Source: DYEC01 sp034434695 (GTDB lineage Bacteria > Chloroflexota > Anaerolineae > Anaerolineales > Anaerolineaceae). From it: 41,251 bases of DNA. Within the stretch, counting starts at the first letter, position 1; every line of letters starts with the position of its first letter. Positions 23,963-33,009 of the stretch are shown here, one piece after another. The DNA lies in assembly GCA_034434695.1 (NCBI GenBank), contig DAOTYY010000033.1, positions 1 through 41,251 of the forward strand, given 5' to 3'. The notes under the pieces were generated by a model, which saw only the letters and a list, made by a program, of their open reading frames with translations, was not told the DNA's origin and made no database searches. Both the position numbers and the translations under genes were made by a program.

Positions 23963-24081
23963 GTGACTGTTTCAAGACTGGTAAACTTAACTGACAACCG
24001 CCATATCTGGCGATCAGGAACACTTGCTATGCCCCAAATCTGGCGGTTTCAACGCATATCTACCAAATTTGGAACAATCAC
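23963..24081 (+). repeat. MITE-like inverted-repeat element, copy A (119 bp)
   Basis: It starts GTGACTGTTTCAAGACTGGTA and ends with the near inverse TACCAAATTTGGAACAATCAC. Most of it is almost identical to 37,351-37,459, including 'AACTTAACTGACAA' and a TCTGGCGGTTTCAACGCATA segment; copy A has about 10 bp more in the middle. Inner CCGCCATATCTGGCG and CAAATCTGGCGG can pair further. It encodes nothing of its own. Confidence 0.85.
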
Positions 24082-24195
24082 AACCTCTTAACAATCATTT
24101 CTGTGCTATGATTAATATATCATCCAGCATAGACCAGCAACAACGAGGAAAAATCTCGTTTTTCAAAGTCGCGTTTTTTGCAGGATCATTGCAGA

Positions 24196-26181
24196 ATGCA
24201 TAAACGAAAAATTATGATTACCTCCTCTCTCAAAATGCCGCCCTTCATTGCTGCGGTTCTCCTTTTGTCCCCACTGTTGTTTTCGTTTTCCCAACCTTTT
24301 CCTGCAATCAAAAATCTTTCTAGTCATCCTGAAGATGTCCGCATGACGGCTACCCGCGTTGCAGATATTCTGCCTGGCGCAGCAGGGTCCTATCCTGGTG
24401 ATTTTGCTTCGATCGGTGATATTTTGTTCTTCCGTGCCAATGACGGTACGCATGGGTATGAGCTATGGAAAACAACCCCACCTTATGATGCAGTACACAC
24501 CAGACTGGTAGCAGATATTCGGCCAGGCAGTGATAGCTCTTTTCCGGAAGAATTAACCGTTATTGACGATGTGCTATTCTTCCGTGCCGATAACGGCATC
24601 AGCGGTCAAGAGCTTTGGAAATGTGAACCACCTTATGACCATACTTATCAAGTTGCTGACATAAACCCTGGTGCCAACGATTCGTCACCAACAGAGTTTT
24701 TCAAAATCGGTAATACGTTGTTCTTCCAGGCAGATGGTGGAAATGGAGCTGAACTTTGGAAAAGTTTCCCCCCCTATAACACTGCCATACAGGTAGCTGA
24801 CATCTGGCAAGGCTCAGCTGGCTCTGCACCACGCCATTTGACTTCAATCGGCTGGATTCTGTTTTTCAGTGCAGATGACAGTTCTGGTCGTGAACTCTGG
24901 AAAAGCGAACCCCCGTATGATACAACCTCAACTGTGCAAGTAAGAGATATCTTTCCAGGCGGCTCAGCTGATCCCGATGAACTCCTGCGTGTCGGTACAA
25001 CCCTGTTTTTCACTGCTTACGACGAGGCTGGAAAACGAGAAATCTGGCGTACCACCCCACCTTATGATCAATACAGCACGGAGCGGGCAAATGAAATTAA
25101 GACGATGTATCCCACACTTGCCACTGATCTGGCGGCAATAGGAGAAACCGTATTTTTCACTGGCACGCTTAGCCTGAGTGGCTTTGAGTTATGTAAGATT
25201 GTTCCACCATACACCAGCACACAAATCAGCGGCGTGATGGATATCTACAAGGGCTTTACCGGACCTTTCCCCAACAGTTCCTACCCTGCTGACAAAACAC
25301 CTGTAGGTTCTACTCTGTTCTTTACAGCTAATGACGGCTCACACGGCATTGAGCTGTGGGGCAGCATTTCACCTTACACCAGTGCTTTTCTGGCAAAGGA
25401 TATTAATCCCGGTCCAGCAAGCTCTGCCCCGCGTGAGCTAACCCCAATTGGTACATCATTGTATTTCACCGCAGCCGATTCAAACGGACGCCAAATCTGG
25501 CGTATTTCCCCGCCTTATGATGAAAACAGCATGGTGCGTATTACGGACTTTAATCTTCCATCTACCAGCTCAGAACCAAACCGCCTATTTGCCTTGGGAC
25601 GTACCCTATTCTTTACCGTCAGTGACGAATATGGTAATGAGTTGTGGAAGATGGAAGCAGATATGCCAGGATTGCCCGCCACTGGCTTTGCTCCAGGAAA
25701 AGCCACTCACCTGGCCCCGCTACCCCGCGAAGATATGTACACCCCTATGTCGAATATGCAACTTGCCATTCCAGTTCTGGATGTTCGAGTTCCATTGGTT
25801 GGCGTACCGGTCAGCGATACAGGTTGGGATGTGGCATGGCTGGGACAACAGGCAGGCTACCTCACAAACACAGCATTTCCCACTCTGCCGGGCAATACAG
25901 TTGTTGCTGCACACGCCTATCTGCCAGACGGTACTCGCGGCCCTTTTGCCGACCTTCAACGCTTAAAATGGGGAGATCAGATCAACATCTATGCTTGGGG
26001 TCAAACCTACACTTATGAAGTCCGTGAATCAAGACGTGTTGCACCGGAAGATAGTAGTGTGATGAAGCACGAAGAATATTCCTGGCTAACGCTGATCACC
26101 TGCCAGGGATTTGACGAGGAAACAGAAAGCTATCGCTGGCGGTATGTGGTGAGAGCAGTGTTGACCCGGATAACCAATTGA
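24196..26181 (+). CDS. Surface ELWxxDGT-type repeat protein fused to a C-terminal sortase
   Basis: 661 residues from the ATG at 24,196. A signal sequence (about 7-37) is followed by about nine repeats of roughly 48 residues, each centred on LFF(R/T)A-x-(D/N)-G and (E/x)LW+-x-x-PPYD, spanning residues about 45-490; these resemble ELWxxDGT repeats and probably form a beta-propeller. At 493-497 is LPATG, followed by FAPG, and then a sortase domain (about 515-660) with His573 in VVAAHAYL, Cys636 in LITCQG and a following Arg in RWRYVVRA. The protein thus carries both a sorting-like motif and the enzyme that usually cuts such motifs. A role in surface anchoring, perhaps of itself, is likely. Confidence 0.85.
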   Translation: MHKRKIMITSSLKMPPFIAAVLLLSPLLFSFSQPFPAIKNLSSHPEDVRMTATRVADILPGAAGSYPGDFASIGDILFFRANDGTHGYELWKTTPPYDAVHTRLVADIRPGSDSSFPEELTVIDDVLFFRADNGISGQELWKCEPPYDHTYQVADINPGANDSSPTEFFKIGNTLFFQADGGNGAELWKSFPPYNTAIQVADIWQGSAGSAPRHLTSIGWILFFSADDSSGRELWKSEPPYDTTSTVQVRDIFPGGSADPDELLRVGTTLFFTAYDEAGKREIWRTTPPYDQYSTERANEIKTMYPTLATDLAAIGETVFFTGTLSLSGFELCKIVPPYTSTQISGVMDIYKGFTGPFPNSSYPADKTPVGSTLFFTANDGSHGIELWGSISPYTSAFLAKDINPGPASSAPRELTPIGTSLYFTAADSNGRQIWRISPPYDENSMVRITDFNLPSTSSEPNRLFALGRTLFFTVSDEYGNELWKMEADMPGLPATGFAPGKATHLAPLPREDMYTPMSNMQLAIPVLDVRVPLVGVPVSDTGWDVAWLGQQAGYLTNTAFPTLPGNTVVAAHAYLPDGTRGPFADLQRLKWGDQINIYAWGQTYTYEVRESRRVAPEDSSVMKHEEYSWLTLITCQGFDEETESYRWRYVVRAVLTRITN

Positions 26182-26271
26182 AGTCCCGAATTTACAAATT
26201 TATTTCTCGCTTGAGATAAGGTATACTCTCCTACTATAAAACGCCGATACAGGAGCTTAATCCACAAACAA

Positions 26272-27177
26272 ATGGGTGAATTTGCTGCACTTCTAACCGC
26301 CTTCTGCTGGGCAGGTAGCTCTTTATTATTTACAGCCTCCAGTCGTGTTCTGGGTGCGTTGAATACCAACCGTGTTCGCTTGGTTTTTGCTGTACTATTT
26401 TTAACCGCCGCGCATTTTCTTTCTAAAGGTTCACTGTTACCCTTTGAAGCCGGAGTAGAACGCTGGCTTTGGTTGGGTTTATCGGGAATCATCGGATTAA
26501 CTTTGGGTGATGCGTTTCTTTTTCATTCGTTTGTCCTGCTTGGAACCAGAATCGCAACCTTAATTATGACTGGCGTCCCAGTAATCAGCACTTTAATCGC
26601 CTGGATTTTTCTGGGAGAAGTCTTGAGTATCACAAAAATTATGGGGATTGGCATTACAGTTGCAGGTATTGCATTGGTTATTCTGGAACAATCATCGAAT
26701 GGGAAGAACAAGATCAAGGAGCGAAAAAGCTTCCTTCTTGGTATTTCGACTGGAGTCGGCGGCGCTATATGTCAGGCGGTTGGGCTGGTGCTAGCAAAAC
26801 GAGGAATGGCAGGTAATTATCCAGCACTCTCAGCAGTGGTCATTCGAATGATTATAGGTATGACTGTTTTATGGATGATAACCCTCTTTACCGGACAGCT
26901 TCGAAAAGTGCTACAACAAATTTACCAGAATCGCCAAGCACTGAAATTTGTCGCCGGCGGCAGCATTATTGGACCAGTCATTGGGGTATGGCTTTCCCTG
27001 GTATCCATTCAGGCAACATTTGTAGGAATTGCCTCTACCTTAATGGCACTCACCCCGGTCATTTTGCTCCCCGTCGCCAAATGGGGCTACAAGGAAAACC
27101 TAAGTAGCCGCGCTGTACTGGGCACCTTGATTTCAATTGTCGGCGTTACCACGATTTTTATTGCTCCGCCCGTATAG
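26272..27177 (+). CDS. EamA/DMT-family transporter
   Basis: 301 residues with ten predicted membrane helices in two EamA repeats (about 1-140 and 150-298). Typical landmarks are 'EFAALLTAFCWAGSSLLFTAS' at the N terminus, 'LSGIIGLTLGDAFLF', and 'AWIFLGEVLS' at the end of repeat 1. These carriers export or import amino acids, nucleosides or other metabolites. The ribosome site is weak (GGAG about 16 bp upstream). The stop codon overlaps the first base of the inverted-repeat element at 27,177. Confidence 0.88.
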   Translation: MGEFAALLTAFCWAGSSLLFTASSRVLGALNTNRVRLVFAVLFLTAAHFLSKGSLLPFEAGVERWLWLGLSGIIGLTLGDAFLFHSFVLLGTRIATLIMTGVPVISTLIAWIFLGEVLSITKIMGIGITVAGIALVILEQSSNGKNKIKERKSFLLGISTGVGGAICQAVGLVLAKRGMAGNYPALSAVVIRMIIGMTVLWMITLFTGQLRKVLQQIYQNRQALKFVAGGSIIGPVIGVWLSLVSIQATFVGIASTLMALTPVILLPVAKWGYKENLSSRAVLGTLISIVGVTTIFIAPPV

Positions 27178-27253
27178 TGTTGAAAAAGTCATACTTGGCG
27201 TACATCTATAAAGGCTTTATTTTACCGCCAGAGTATATTTTGTTTTTCAACAC
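27177..27253. repeat. MITE-like long inverted repeat, copy 2 (77 bp)
   Basis: GTGTTGAAAAA at the left end is the exact inverse of TTTTTCAACAC at the right end, and an inner ATACT-TGGCG pairs with CGCCAGAGTAT, so the whole segment can fold into one imperfect hairpin. Its right half (TTTTACCGCCA...TTTTTCAACAC, then CTCTCAAAAA) matches the end at 211-252. It may double as a terminator for the EamA gene, but the second copy points to a non-autonomous mobile element. Confidence 0.6.
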
Positions 27254-27348
27254 TCTCAAAAATTCATCTCAATCCTGGATATTTACGAAGCTCTCAATAC
27301 AGGTATAAACTTATCTTCAGAATCCATTATTCTCGAGTGGAGGGAACC

Positions 27349-28800
27349 ATGCAATTCAGAGCGGGTGTTCAGATCAGTCGAAAGGCTTTTTTTCAATCTT
27401 TCTTCATCCTCCTTGCATTAATGATCATCGCTGGCATCCTGACGCTGGTGCTGCCCTCCGGCAGGTATATACGTGTTGAACAAAACGGACGCCAACTGAT
27501 TGACCCAACATTGTTCCAGTTCGTTAAAAAACCCGATTATCCATTCTGGCGTTGGTTCACAGCCTCATTTGAAGTGCTGGCAGGTGATGATGCAATCATT
27601 ATTGATACGATTATCATTTTTATCCTTATGGTTGGCGCCTCGTTTGCCGTATTAGACAAGAGCGGAATTCTAGGAGCCGCTATTATGCAGCTGATCAAAA
27701 CCTTTGGAGGGCGTAAATATCTGCTCTTACTGATAATGAGTTTGTTCTTCATGCTACTTGGCGCGTTTTTTGGTTTATTTGAAGAAATTGTTCCTCTTGT
27801 CCCTATGATGATTGCTCTAGCATACTATCTCGGCTGGGATGCTTTGGTTGGAATGGGAATGAGCATTCTGGCAACCAATTTAGGTTTCTCAGCCGCAATG
27901 ACCAATCCCTTTACAATTGGTGTAGCGCAAAGATTGGCTGACCTGCCACTCTTTTCGGGAATTTTATTCCGCATTCCAATTTTTATTACCATTTACGTCC
28001 TATTAGCAGTTTTTCTATTCCGTTATGCCCATTCAATCGACCGACACCCTGAAGCATCCTTGGTTTTTGATGAACACAAGATGGAACGCGAACGATACAA
28101 AACTCTATCCCTAGACTCCATTCTTAGAGAAGACATCAAACTGGGCAAAGCCACTCTTTTCTTTTTGGTATTTCTGGCACTGATTGTCCTTGCTTTGCTG
28201 CTTGGACCCTTGATTCCCGGCCTTTCCGATATTAGCCTGCCACTGGTTGGATTATTGTTCCTCATGGGTGGTTTGGGAGCCGGACTGATTTCCGGCGCAG
28301 GACAAAGAACTGTCTGGCGTGCAGCATGGGAAGGAATTAGTGGCATTGCACCAGGTATCCCGCTGATTATGATGGCAGCCAGCATCAAGCACATTGTCAC
28401 CAGTGGCAGCGTCATGGATACTATCCTCAATTCAGCTTCCCAATGGCTCTCGGACGCCAACGAGGTCAGCGGAGTGCTGATTATTTACGCACTCGCTCTT
28501 CTGATAGAATTCTTTATTGGCTCAGCGGGAGCAAAAGCAGTGCTGATGATGCCTGTTCTGTTGCCCCTTACTGATCTGATAGGCATAACACGTCAGATCA
28601 CGGTAACAGCATATTGCTTCGGAGATGGCTTTTCAAACCTGGCTTATCCAACTAATCCGGTCTTGTTGATTGCATTAGGACTGGCAAATGTCAGTTATTC
28701 TCGCTGGATGCGCTGGACCCTCAAGCTTTGGCTGGCAATCCTTCCCGTCACCCTTTTCTTTCTGTGGCTGGGTGTAAAAATACATCTAGGACCCTTTTAA
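27349..28800 (+). CDS. YfcC/DcuC-family membrane carrier
   Basis: 483 residues from the ATG at 27,349 with GGAGGG directly upstream; a GTG four codons earlier is less well placed. About twelve hydrophobic helices are seen. Motifs typical of the C4-dicarboxylate anaerobic carrier/YfcC group are 'LPSGRYIR', 'GLFEEIVPLVPMMIALAYYLGWD', 'ATNLGFSAAMTNPFTIGVAQ' and the C-terminal 'GSAGAKAVLMMPVLLPL' with GDGFSNLAYPTNP. Known relatives move dicarboxylates or basic amino acids. It lies 3 bp from a convergent membrane-protein gene. Confidence 0.88.
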   Translation: MQFRAGVQISRKAFFQSFFILLALMIIAGILTLVLPSGRYIRVEQNGRQLIDPTLFQFVKKPDYPFWRWFTASFEVLAGDDAIIIDTIIIFILMVGASFAVLDKSGILGAAIMQLIKTFGGRKYLLLLIMSLFFMLLGAFFGLFEEIVPLVPMMIALAYYLGWDALVGMGMSILATNLGFSAAMTNPFTIGVAQRLADLPLFSGILFRIPIFITIYVLLAVFLFRYAHSIDRHPEASLVFDEHKMERERYKTLSLDSILREDIKLGKATLFFLVFLALIVLALLLGPLIPGLSDISLPLVGLLFLMGGLGAGLISGAGQRTVWRAAWEGISGIAPGIPLIMMAASIKHIVTSGSVMDTILNSASQWLSDANEVSGVLIIYALALLIEFFIGSAGAKAVLMMPVLLPLTDLIGITRQITVTAYCFGDGFSNLAYPTNPVLLIALGLANVSYSRWMRWTLKLWLAILPVTLFFLWLGVKIHLGPF

Positions 28801-28803
28801 TCT

Positions 28804-29412
28804 TCAGTCCCGATTCTTGTATTGATACACTGTCCCAATAATACCTACAACTGCCCAGACAAAAAACAAGAAAACAACATTTCGCAACAAAGGCGTTGAA
28901 GGTCCAAACAAGGCAACAAGCCCCCAGCCTAAAAGTGCTGCCCCAACGTAAGAAGTTGAAAGCATTGTCATGAATTCCTGATAGGCAGCAGAAAGGAGCC
29001 CAAAAACAACAGCAGTGATAACCATGATAATAGACTGGACACTTGTGATCGAGCCAATCGAAAAAACGCCTTCCAGTAATCGGTATGAGTCCCCAGAATG
29101 ACTAATCACAAAACCAATCACAAAACCAATCATTGCCCCTAGAAGCGTTCCACTCAAGACCACTATTCCCATATACAACGGCGCAGCCAGCAATGTTCCC
29201 AAAATCCCACCCAGAACAAAGAAGCCTAAAGGACCGAGGATCACCCATATATCCGTAAAATTCTGGGTTGAATAAGCAAGATAAGCCACAATCCAACCAC
29301 CCAGTAAAAATCCACTCAGGCGAGGTGCTGAACGAAGCATCATGCTTCCAAACATGCAAAGAGCAAAACCAACCACAATATGCAGGATGTTCATCACGGA
29401 AAGGAACGACAT
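28804..29412 (-). CDS. DUF4203-like multi-pass membrane protein
   Basis: 202 residues with about seven hydrophobic helices and short loops. Small-residue packing motifs (GFLLGGWIVAYLAY, GGILGTLLAAPLY, 'LLGAMIGFVIGFVI') resemble the TM7S3/TMEM198 (DUF4203) pattern. No catalytic residue or transport motif is seen, and the function is unknown. Divergence in this family makes the assignment moderate. It reads in the same direction as the glycosyltransferase gene that ends 34 bp upstream. Confidence 0.65.
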   Translation of the reverse strand: MSFLSVMNILHIVVGFALCMFGSMMLRSAPRLSGFLLGGWIVAYLAYSTQNFTDIWVILGPLGFFVLGGILGTLLAAPLYMGIVVLSGTLLGAMIGFVIGFVISHSGDSYRLLEGVFSIGSITSVQSIIMVITAVVFGLLSAAYQEFMTMLSTSYVGAALLGWGLVALFGPSTPLLRNVVFLFFVWAVVGIIGTVYQYKNRD

Positions 29413-29446
29413 TTTTCTACTCCTTCCAACTCACCACGTAACAAAT

Positions 29447-31408
29447 TTACGGGATTGCAAGTCGTATTGTACCCAGACAATAACCCTCCTCGCCTGACAG
29501 TGGAAAAACTCGTAAACGGTCGTACCCCAAAGAAATCGCCCGCGCAGGAACGTTCAGCTCACGTTGCATTAAACCACCCGGTTCAGGAAGATATGCTGGT
29601 GAAATATTCTGTATTGCGACTTCCTGCTTGCCCAAAAGATAGTGCAGTTGATAGCGATCATTGTGGTCCAGGCTGATACTTATGTGGGAGGCATGAGAAA
29701 TAGTCGGTAACCGCACTTCAACACCGCTATCCTGAAGCTGAATCACCCCAATCGCTTTACAGGACGTTCCATTTTCCAGTTTTTTAGGGAGCGAGTCTAA
29801 ATCAATGTGCTGCATCCCAGGATAGCGGTAGTAATCTCTATCAATTAGATAATCATATTGCCCAGTATTCATCTTCCAGATCTCAACCAAACGGTGCAGG
29901 TCAAAAAGGCTACCCTTAACAATCAAAGAGAGCTTGTCATAGTATAACGCAAGATTGGGATCGGCAATGACATTCCGTCCTAGATGTAGAGTTTGCAAAT
30001 ATCCTTCTGGCATTATCCGTTCATAATGACCAACACGCCAATTTACCTTACGCATAGCGGGCAAACGCGCCAACAGCGGATCTGCTAAAGCAAGCTTATC
30101 CAGAACATAAACCTGTGGACCGGCATAAAAGCCAAAGAAACCAATTCCGTAATTATCTGCCACTTTGCGCCCGCTATTCTTAGCCTGAGCGCCGTACATT
30201 CCCCAGTAAAATGTGGGCATTTCGACATCTCGTTGAGCATTCAATAGCCCGGAACCCCCATAGTACAACAGCCGCTCATCCAGGATGCCGTTATTCCAGA
30301 GGTGGATCGGACCGGAATCAATCGGGCCCAAATCATTGACACGCACAGTCGGATTGACAACATTCAAACCAAAAACCAAAGCCACTACAAATAGGAGCAC
30401 TCCAAGGGTTGATGGCAGGGTACTCAAATCATGACGCACAATAAGAATTAATGCACATAACAGTGGAACGGTCAGGAAACGCCCGCTCATAAAATCGCCC
30501 CCAACCTGAACGATATACAGAAGATAAAACAAAATGCCAATTACAAGAGGTAATGTTTTGTGATTCGCCAGAATTAAACCTGCAAGCACTCCAGCAGCGA
30601 TCATCAGTGGGGTTATCATGTCAAATTGAACCGCATTCAACAAATAGAGCAAACCCTGACGTGTCATCTCTATCTGTGGGATTCCAGTATTCAATTTAGC
30701 ATAGGCGGTATTTGGAAATGGAAAACCATAGTAAAAAATAGAAAAGACCTCCCAGGCAATCAGAGGAAACTGACCTACCACCATCATCCAGAACGCCTTT
30801 TTGGTCGGGCGGTGGAGAAACGTGATGACTAAAGGCACAAAGAAAATCAATCCCAAATCCAGGCGGTTAACCATTCCCAAAGAGGCAACCAAAGACAGCC
30901 AACCCACATGGCGATTATTTTCAACAGTAGAATAAAAGTATAGGATACAAAAAACGACAACCAGCAAATGGCTGAGAGGATTTTCAAGACCCGAAGTGGA
31001 AAAATCAACAAAACCCTTTGACAGCGTCAGCACAAAAACCCCAAAAATGGCTGAGACCAAGGAAACTGCCAGATGACGCGCCATCAAATAGACAGCAAGT
31101 AAAGAAACCCCAATGGATATTACAAGACTGGTAAAATAAATCTCTCGGGTAAAAAAATAAAACAGACTGAGTACTAGCATCCATAATGGGTGGGTATAAG
31201 CCTGCACCCGTTCAGTAATATTCCAGGTCAGACGGTAACCGTTAACAAAATTATCCACAGTCCGAAAGGTAATATACGCATCATCACAAATCCAGGCACG
31301 GCGAATCACTACCAATGCAAACATACCCAAAATCAACGCTAATGACCATGCCATTGCCTTTCTGAAAGTGACTTCTGAACCACTCTGCATGAACACACTC
31401 GTTATCAT
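29447..31408 (-). CDS. GT-C membrane glycosyltransferase (arabinofuranosyltransferase/AftB-like)
   Basis: 653 residues from the ATG at 31,408; the frame opens earlier, but that part overlaps a TATAAT-like promoter. After a first helix comes the catalytic loop 'WICDDAYITFRTVDNF' with adjacent acidic residues, then 'ERVQAYTHPLWMLVL'. About ten more membrane helices are followed by a soluble C-terminal domain of about 200 residues. This is the polyprenyl-phosphate-sugar-dependent GT-C fold; related Chloroflexota and actinobacterial proteins add pentose or hexose units to surface glycans. Donor and acceptor are unknown. The gene is divergent from YihY. Confidence 0.78.
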   Translation of the reverse strand: MITSVFMQSGSEVTFRKAMAWSLALILGMFALVVIRRAWICDDAYITFRTVDNFVNGYRLTWNITERVQAYTHPLWMLVLSLFYFFTREIYFTSLVISIGVSLLAVYLMARHLAVSLVSAIFGVFVLTLSKGFVDFSTSGLENPLSHLLVVVFCILYFYSTVENNRHVGWLSLVASLGMVNRLDLGLIFFVPLVITFLHRPTKKAFWMMVVGQFPLIAWEVFSIFYYGFPFPNTAYAKLNTGIPQIEMTRQGLLYLLNAVQFDMITPLMIAAGVLAGLILANHKTLPLVIGILFYLLYIVQVGGDFMSGRFLTVPLLCALILIVRHDLSTLPSTLGVLLFVVALVFGLNVVNPTVRVNDLGPIDSGPIHLWNNGILDERLLYYGGSGLLNAQRDVEMPTFYWGMYGAQAKNSGRKVADNYGIGFFGFYAGPQVYVLDKLALADPLLARLPAMRKVNWRVGHYERIMPEGYLQTLHLGRNVIADPNLALYYDKLSLIVKGSLFDLHRLVEIWKMNTGQYDYLIDRDYYRYPGMQHIDLDSLPKKLENGTSCKAIGVIQLQDSGVEVRLPTISHASHISISLDHNDRYQLHYLLGKQEVAIQNISPAYLPEPGGLMQRELNVPARAISLGYDRLRVFPLSGEEGYCLGTIRLAIP

Positions 31409-31511
31409 TTCGTCATCATATTTGCCCGGAGTAAAAGTTGTTAGTGAATTATAATATAACAACCAAAACACCAAGCTTTGTCAGCCCGATGATTTTTGTG
31501 GCAGTCTATCT

Positions 31512-32444
31512 ATGAGACAGTTGGTGCGCGTACCGGTCATGCGTATTCCATCTCCCGCTCAAATTCGCGGTGTTATTAGCCGGGCAGGAGCCTGGCTAAG
31601 CGATAAATTACACTTGATCATCAGCATTTTTCGAGAAGCCTGGTTCACCTTTCACCATACTCATGCTACAGAAGGCGCTGCTAGCATTGCTTATTATTCG
31701 TTGTTTTCTCTATTTCCGCTCCTGCTCGTTCTTATTGTTGCCGGCAGTTACATGTTGCAACAAACAAATGTCCAACAAGTCCTACTGGAGTGGGTTGTCG
31801 AGTCAATACCCGGCTCACGTGAACTGATTCTGCAAAACATCCAACAAGTGCTTGCACTGCGAGGAACCTTTGGGCTGGTAGCTTTGATCAGCCTGGTCTG
31901 GTCTGCTTCGGGTGTCTTTAACACAATGGCAGCCAATATTAATCGCGCCTTCCCCGAAGCTCAAACACGAAACTTTTTCACCAACCGCATTGTTGCTCTA
32001 GCAATGATTGGCGGCTTAGTCGTTATTATTTTTCTACTCCTATTTTTCAATACGATTTTCAGGCTTATTCCACATATAGATATCCCCATTCTTGGAACTG
32101 GACATCAAACAAGAGTCTGGCAGATTTTTTCGCTTACTTTTCCAATCTTGTTGAATTTTCTTGTTTTTTATCTGCTTTACTGGTGGGTTCCCAACACAAA
32201 TGTCAGCCGCCGGGCTTCCTTCATCGGCGCACTTTTCACAACAGTTATCTCACGGCTATTTACTCTACTGTTTAGCCTGTATCTCAGTAGTGGGTTTGAT
32301 CGTTATGAAATCGTTTATGGTTCTCTTGGCACAATTGTTGCCCTAATGTTTTTCATCTACTTTACTGGCTGGATTGTACTCTTTGGGGCCCATTTAACTG
32401 CCTCAATCTCAAGACGAATCAAAGGCATTCCGCCACTTTTCTAA
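31512..32444 (+). CDS. YihY/BrkB-family inner-membrane protein
   Basis: 310 residues with six clear membrane helices. Family landmarks: 'EGAASIAYYSLFSLFPLLLVLI' near residue 60, 'SLVWSASGVFNTMAANINRAF', 'LYWWVPNTNVSRRASFIGALFTT', and 'YEIVYGSLGTIVALMFFIYFTGWIVLFGAHL' at the C terminus. The molecular role is uncertain despite the older name 'virulence factor BrkB'; it is often annotated as an envelope or transport protein. No good ribosome site precedes the ATG at 31,512, and the ATG at 31,539 is an alternative start. Confidence 0.92.
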   Translation: MRQLVRVPVMRIPSPAQIRGVISRAGAWLSDKLHLIISIFREAWFTFHHTHATEGAASIAYYSLFSLFPLLLVLIVAGSYMLQQTNVQQVLLEWVVESIPGSRELILQNIQQVLALRGTFGLVALISLVWSASGVFNTMAANINRAFPEAQTRNFFTNRIVALAMIGGLVVIIFLLLFFNTIFRLIPHIDIPILGTGHQTRVWQIFSLTFPILLNFLVFYLLYWWVPNTNVSRRASFIGALFTTVISRLFTLLFSLYLSSGFDRYEIVYGSLGTIVALMFFIYFTGWIVLFGAHLTASISRRIKGIPPLF

Positions 32445-32570
32445 AAAACCAGTAAAAAGAAGGGAAATCATTAATAAAACGTTGGGTTATCGTCAAGCAG
32501 AAGAATTCTGCTCATGATAAGATACTGTTGCGGCTGAACACACAACTTTCATCTCCTCCTTGTTGTTGGG

Positions 32571-32598
32571 GAGCCAGGACGTCGGTCGGTCCTGGCTC
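32571..32598. terminator. Strong stem-loop downstream of YihY (possible terminator)
   Basis: GAGCCAGGAC and GTCCTGGCTC form a perfect 10-bp stem around an 8-nt loop. The tail TCTCAATT is only weakly U-rich, so it could also stabilise a transcript or end the minus-strand remnant next to it. It lies in the 565-bp gap between YihY and the RsmF-like gene. Confidence 0.4.
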
Positions 32599-32604
32599 TC
32601 TCAA

Positions 32605-32864
32605 TTAACAATCCAGAAGTAACGAGAAGAAAGCAAAAGCTGCCACTACTTTTCTGCCAAGGGCACTCTGAACTTCGTTATCTATGACACGCCTTATATT
32701 GGAAAATATCTTTGGGCGAACTTGATCCTGTAATCCTATCAGCTCATCAGTGATAATACCCGGCAACACGTCCCAATCTGGCTGAAAGAAACAACCCTAT
32801 CTTCATCGTCCATCCTACCCATTTCAACCGCTAAAGAGCGAAAACAAAGAGAAATCCTGCGCAA
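32605..32864 (-). pseudogene. Degraded coding remnant in the YihY-RsmF gap
   Basis: On the minus strand 63 codons before TAA at 32,605 read as protein-like (DWDVLPGIITDELIGL, then FSNIRRVIDNEVQSALGRKV). They join by one frameshift to an upstream frame with MGRMDDEDRVVSF. No start codon with a ribosome site and no family is recognised. The rest of the gap (32,865-33,009) shows nothing. The reading may be chance. Confidence 0.25.
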
Positions 32865-33009
32865 CTACTCGCTATAGCGGTAACGGACGATTGATCTCAA
32901 TCCCAATTTGGGTAATATTACGTGCCATCAGATAAGGGCAATAAGTTCTCGTCCAAAAAACCACACAATACGATGATAGCGGTTTTGACGCATAGTAGAT
33001 TGATTATGT

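Noticed and set aside
23647..24091. Plus-strand open frames of 70-96 codons here as real genes
   Set aside because: They run in and out of the decayed small gene and the MITE-like element; none has a plausible start and a coherent protein.
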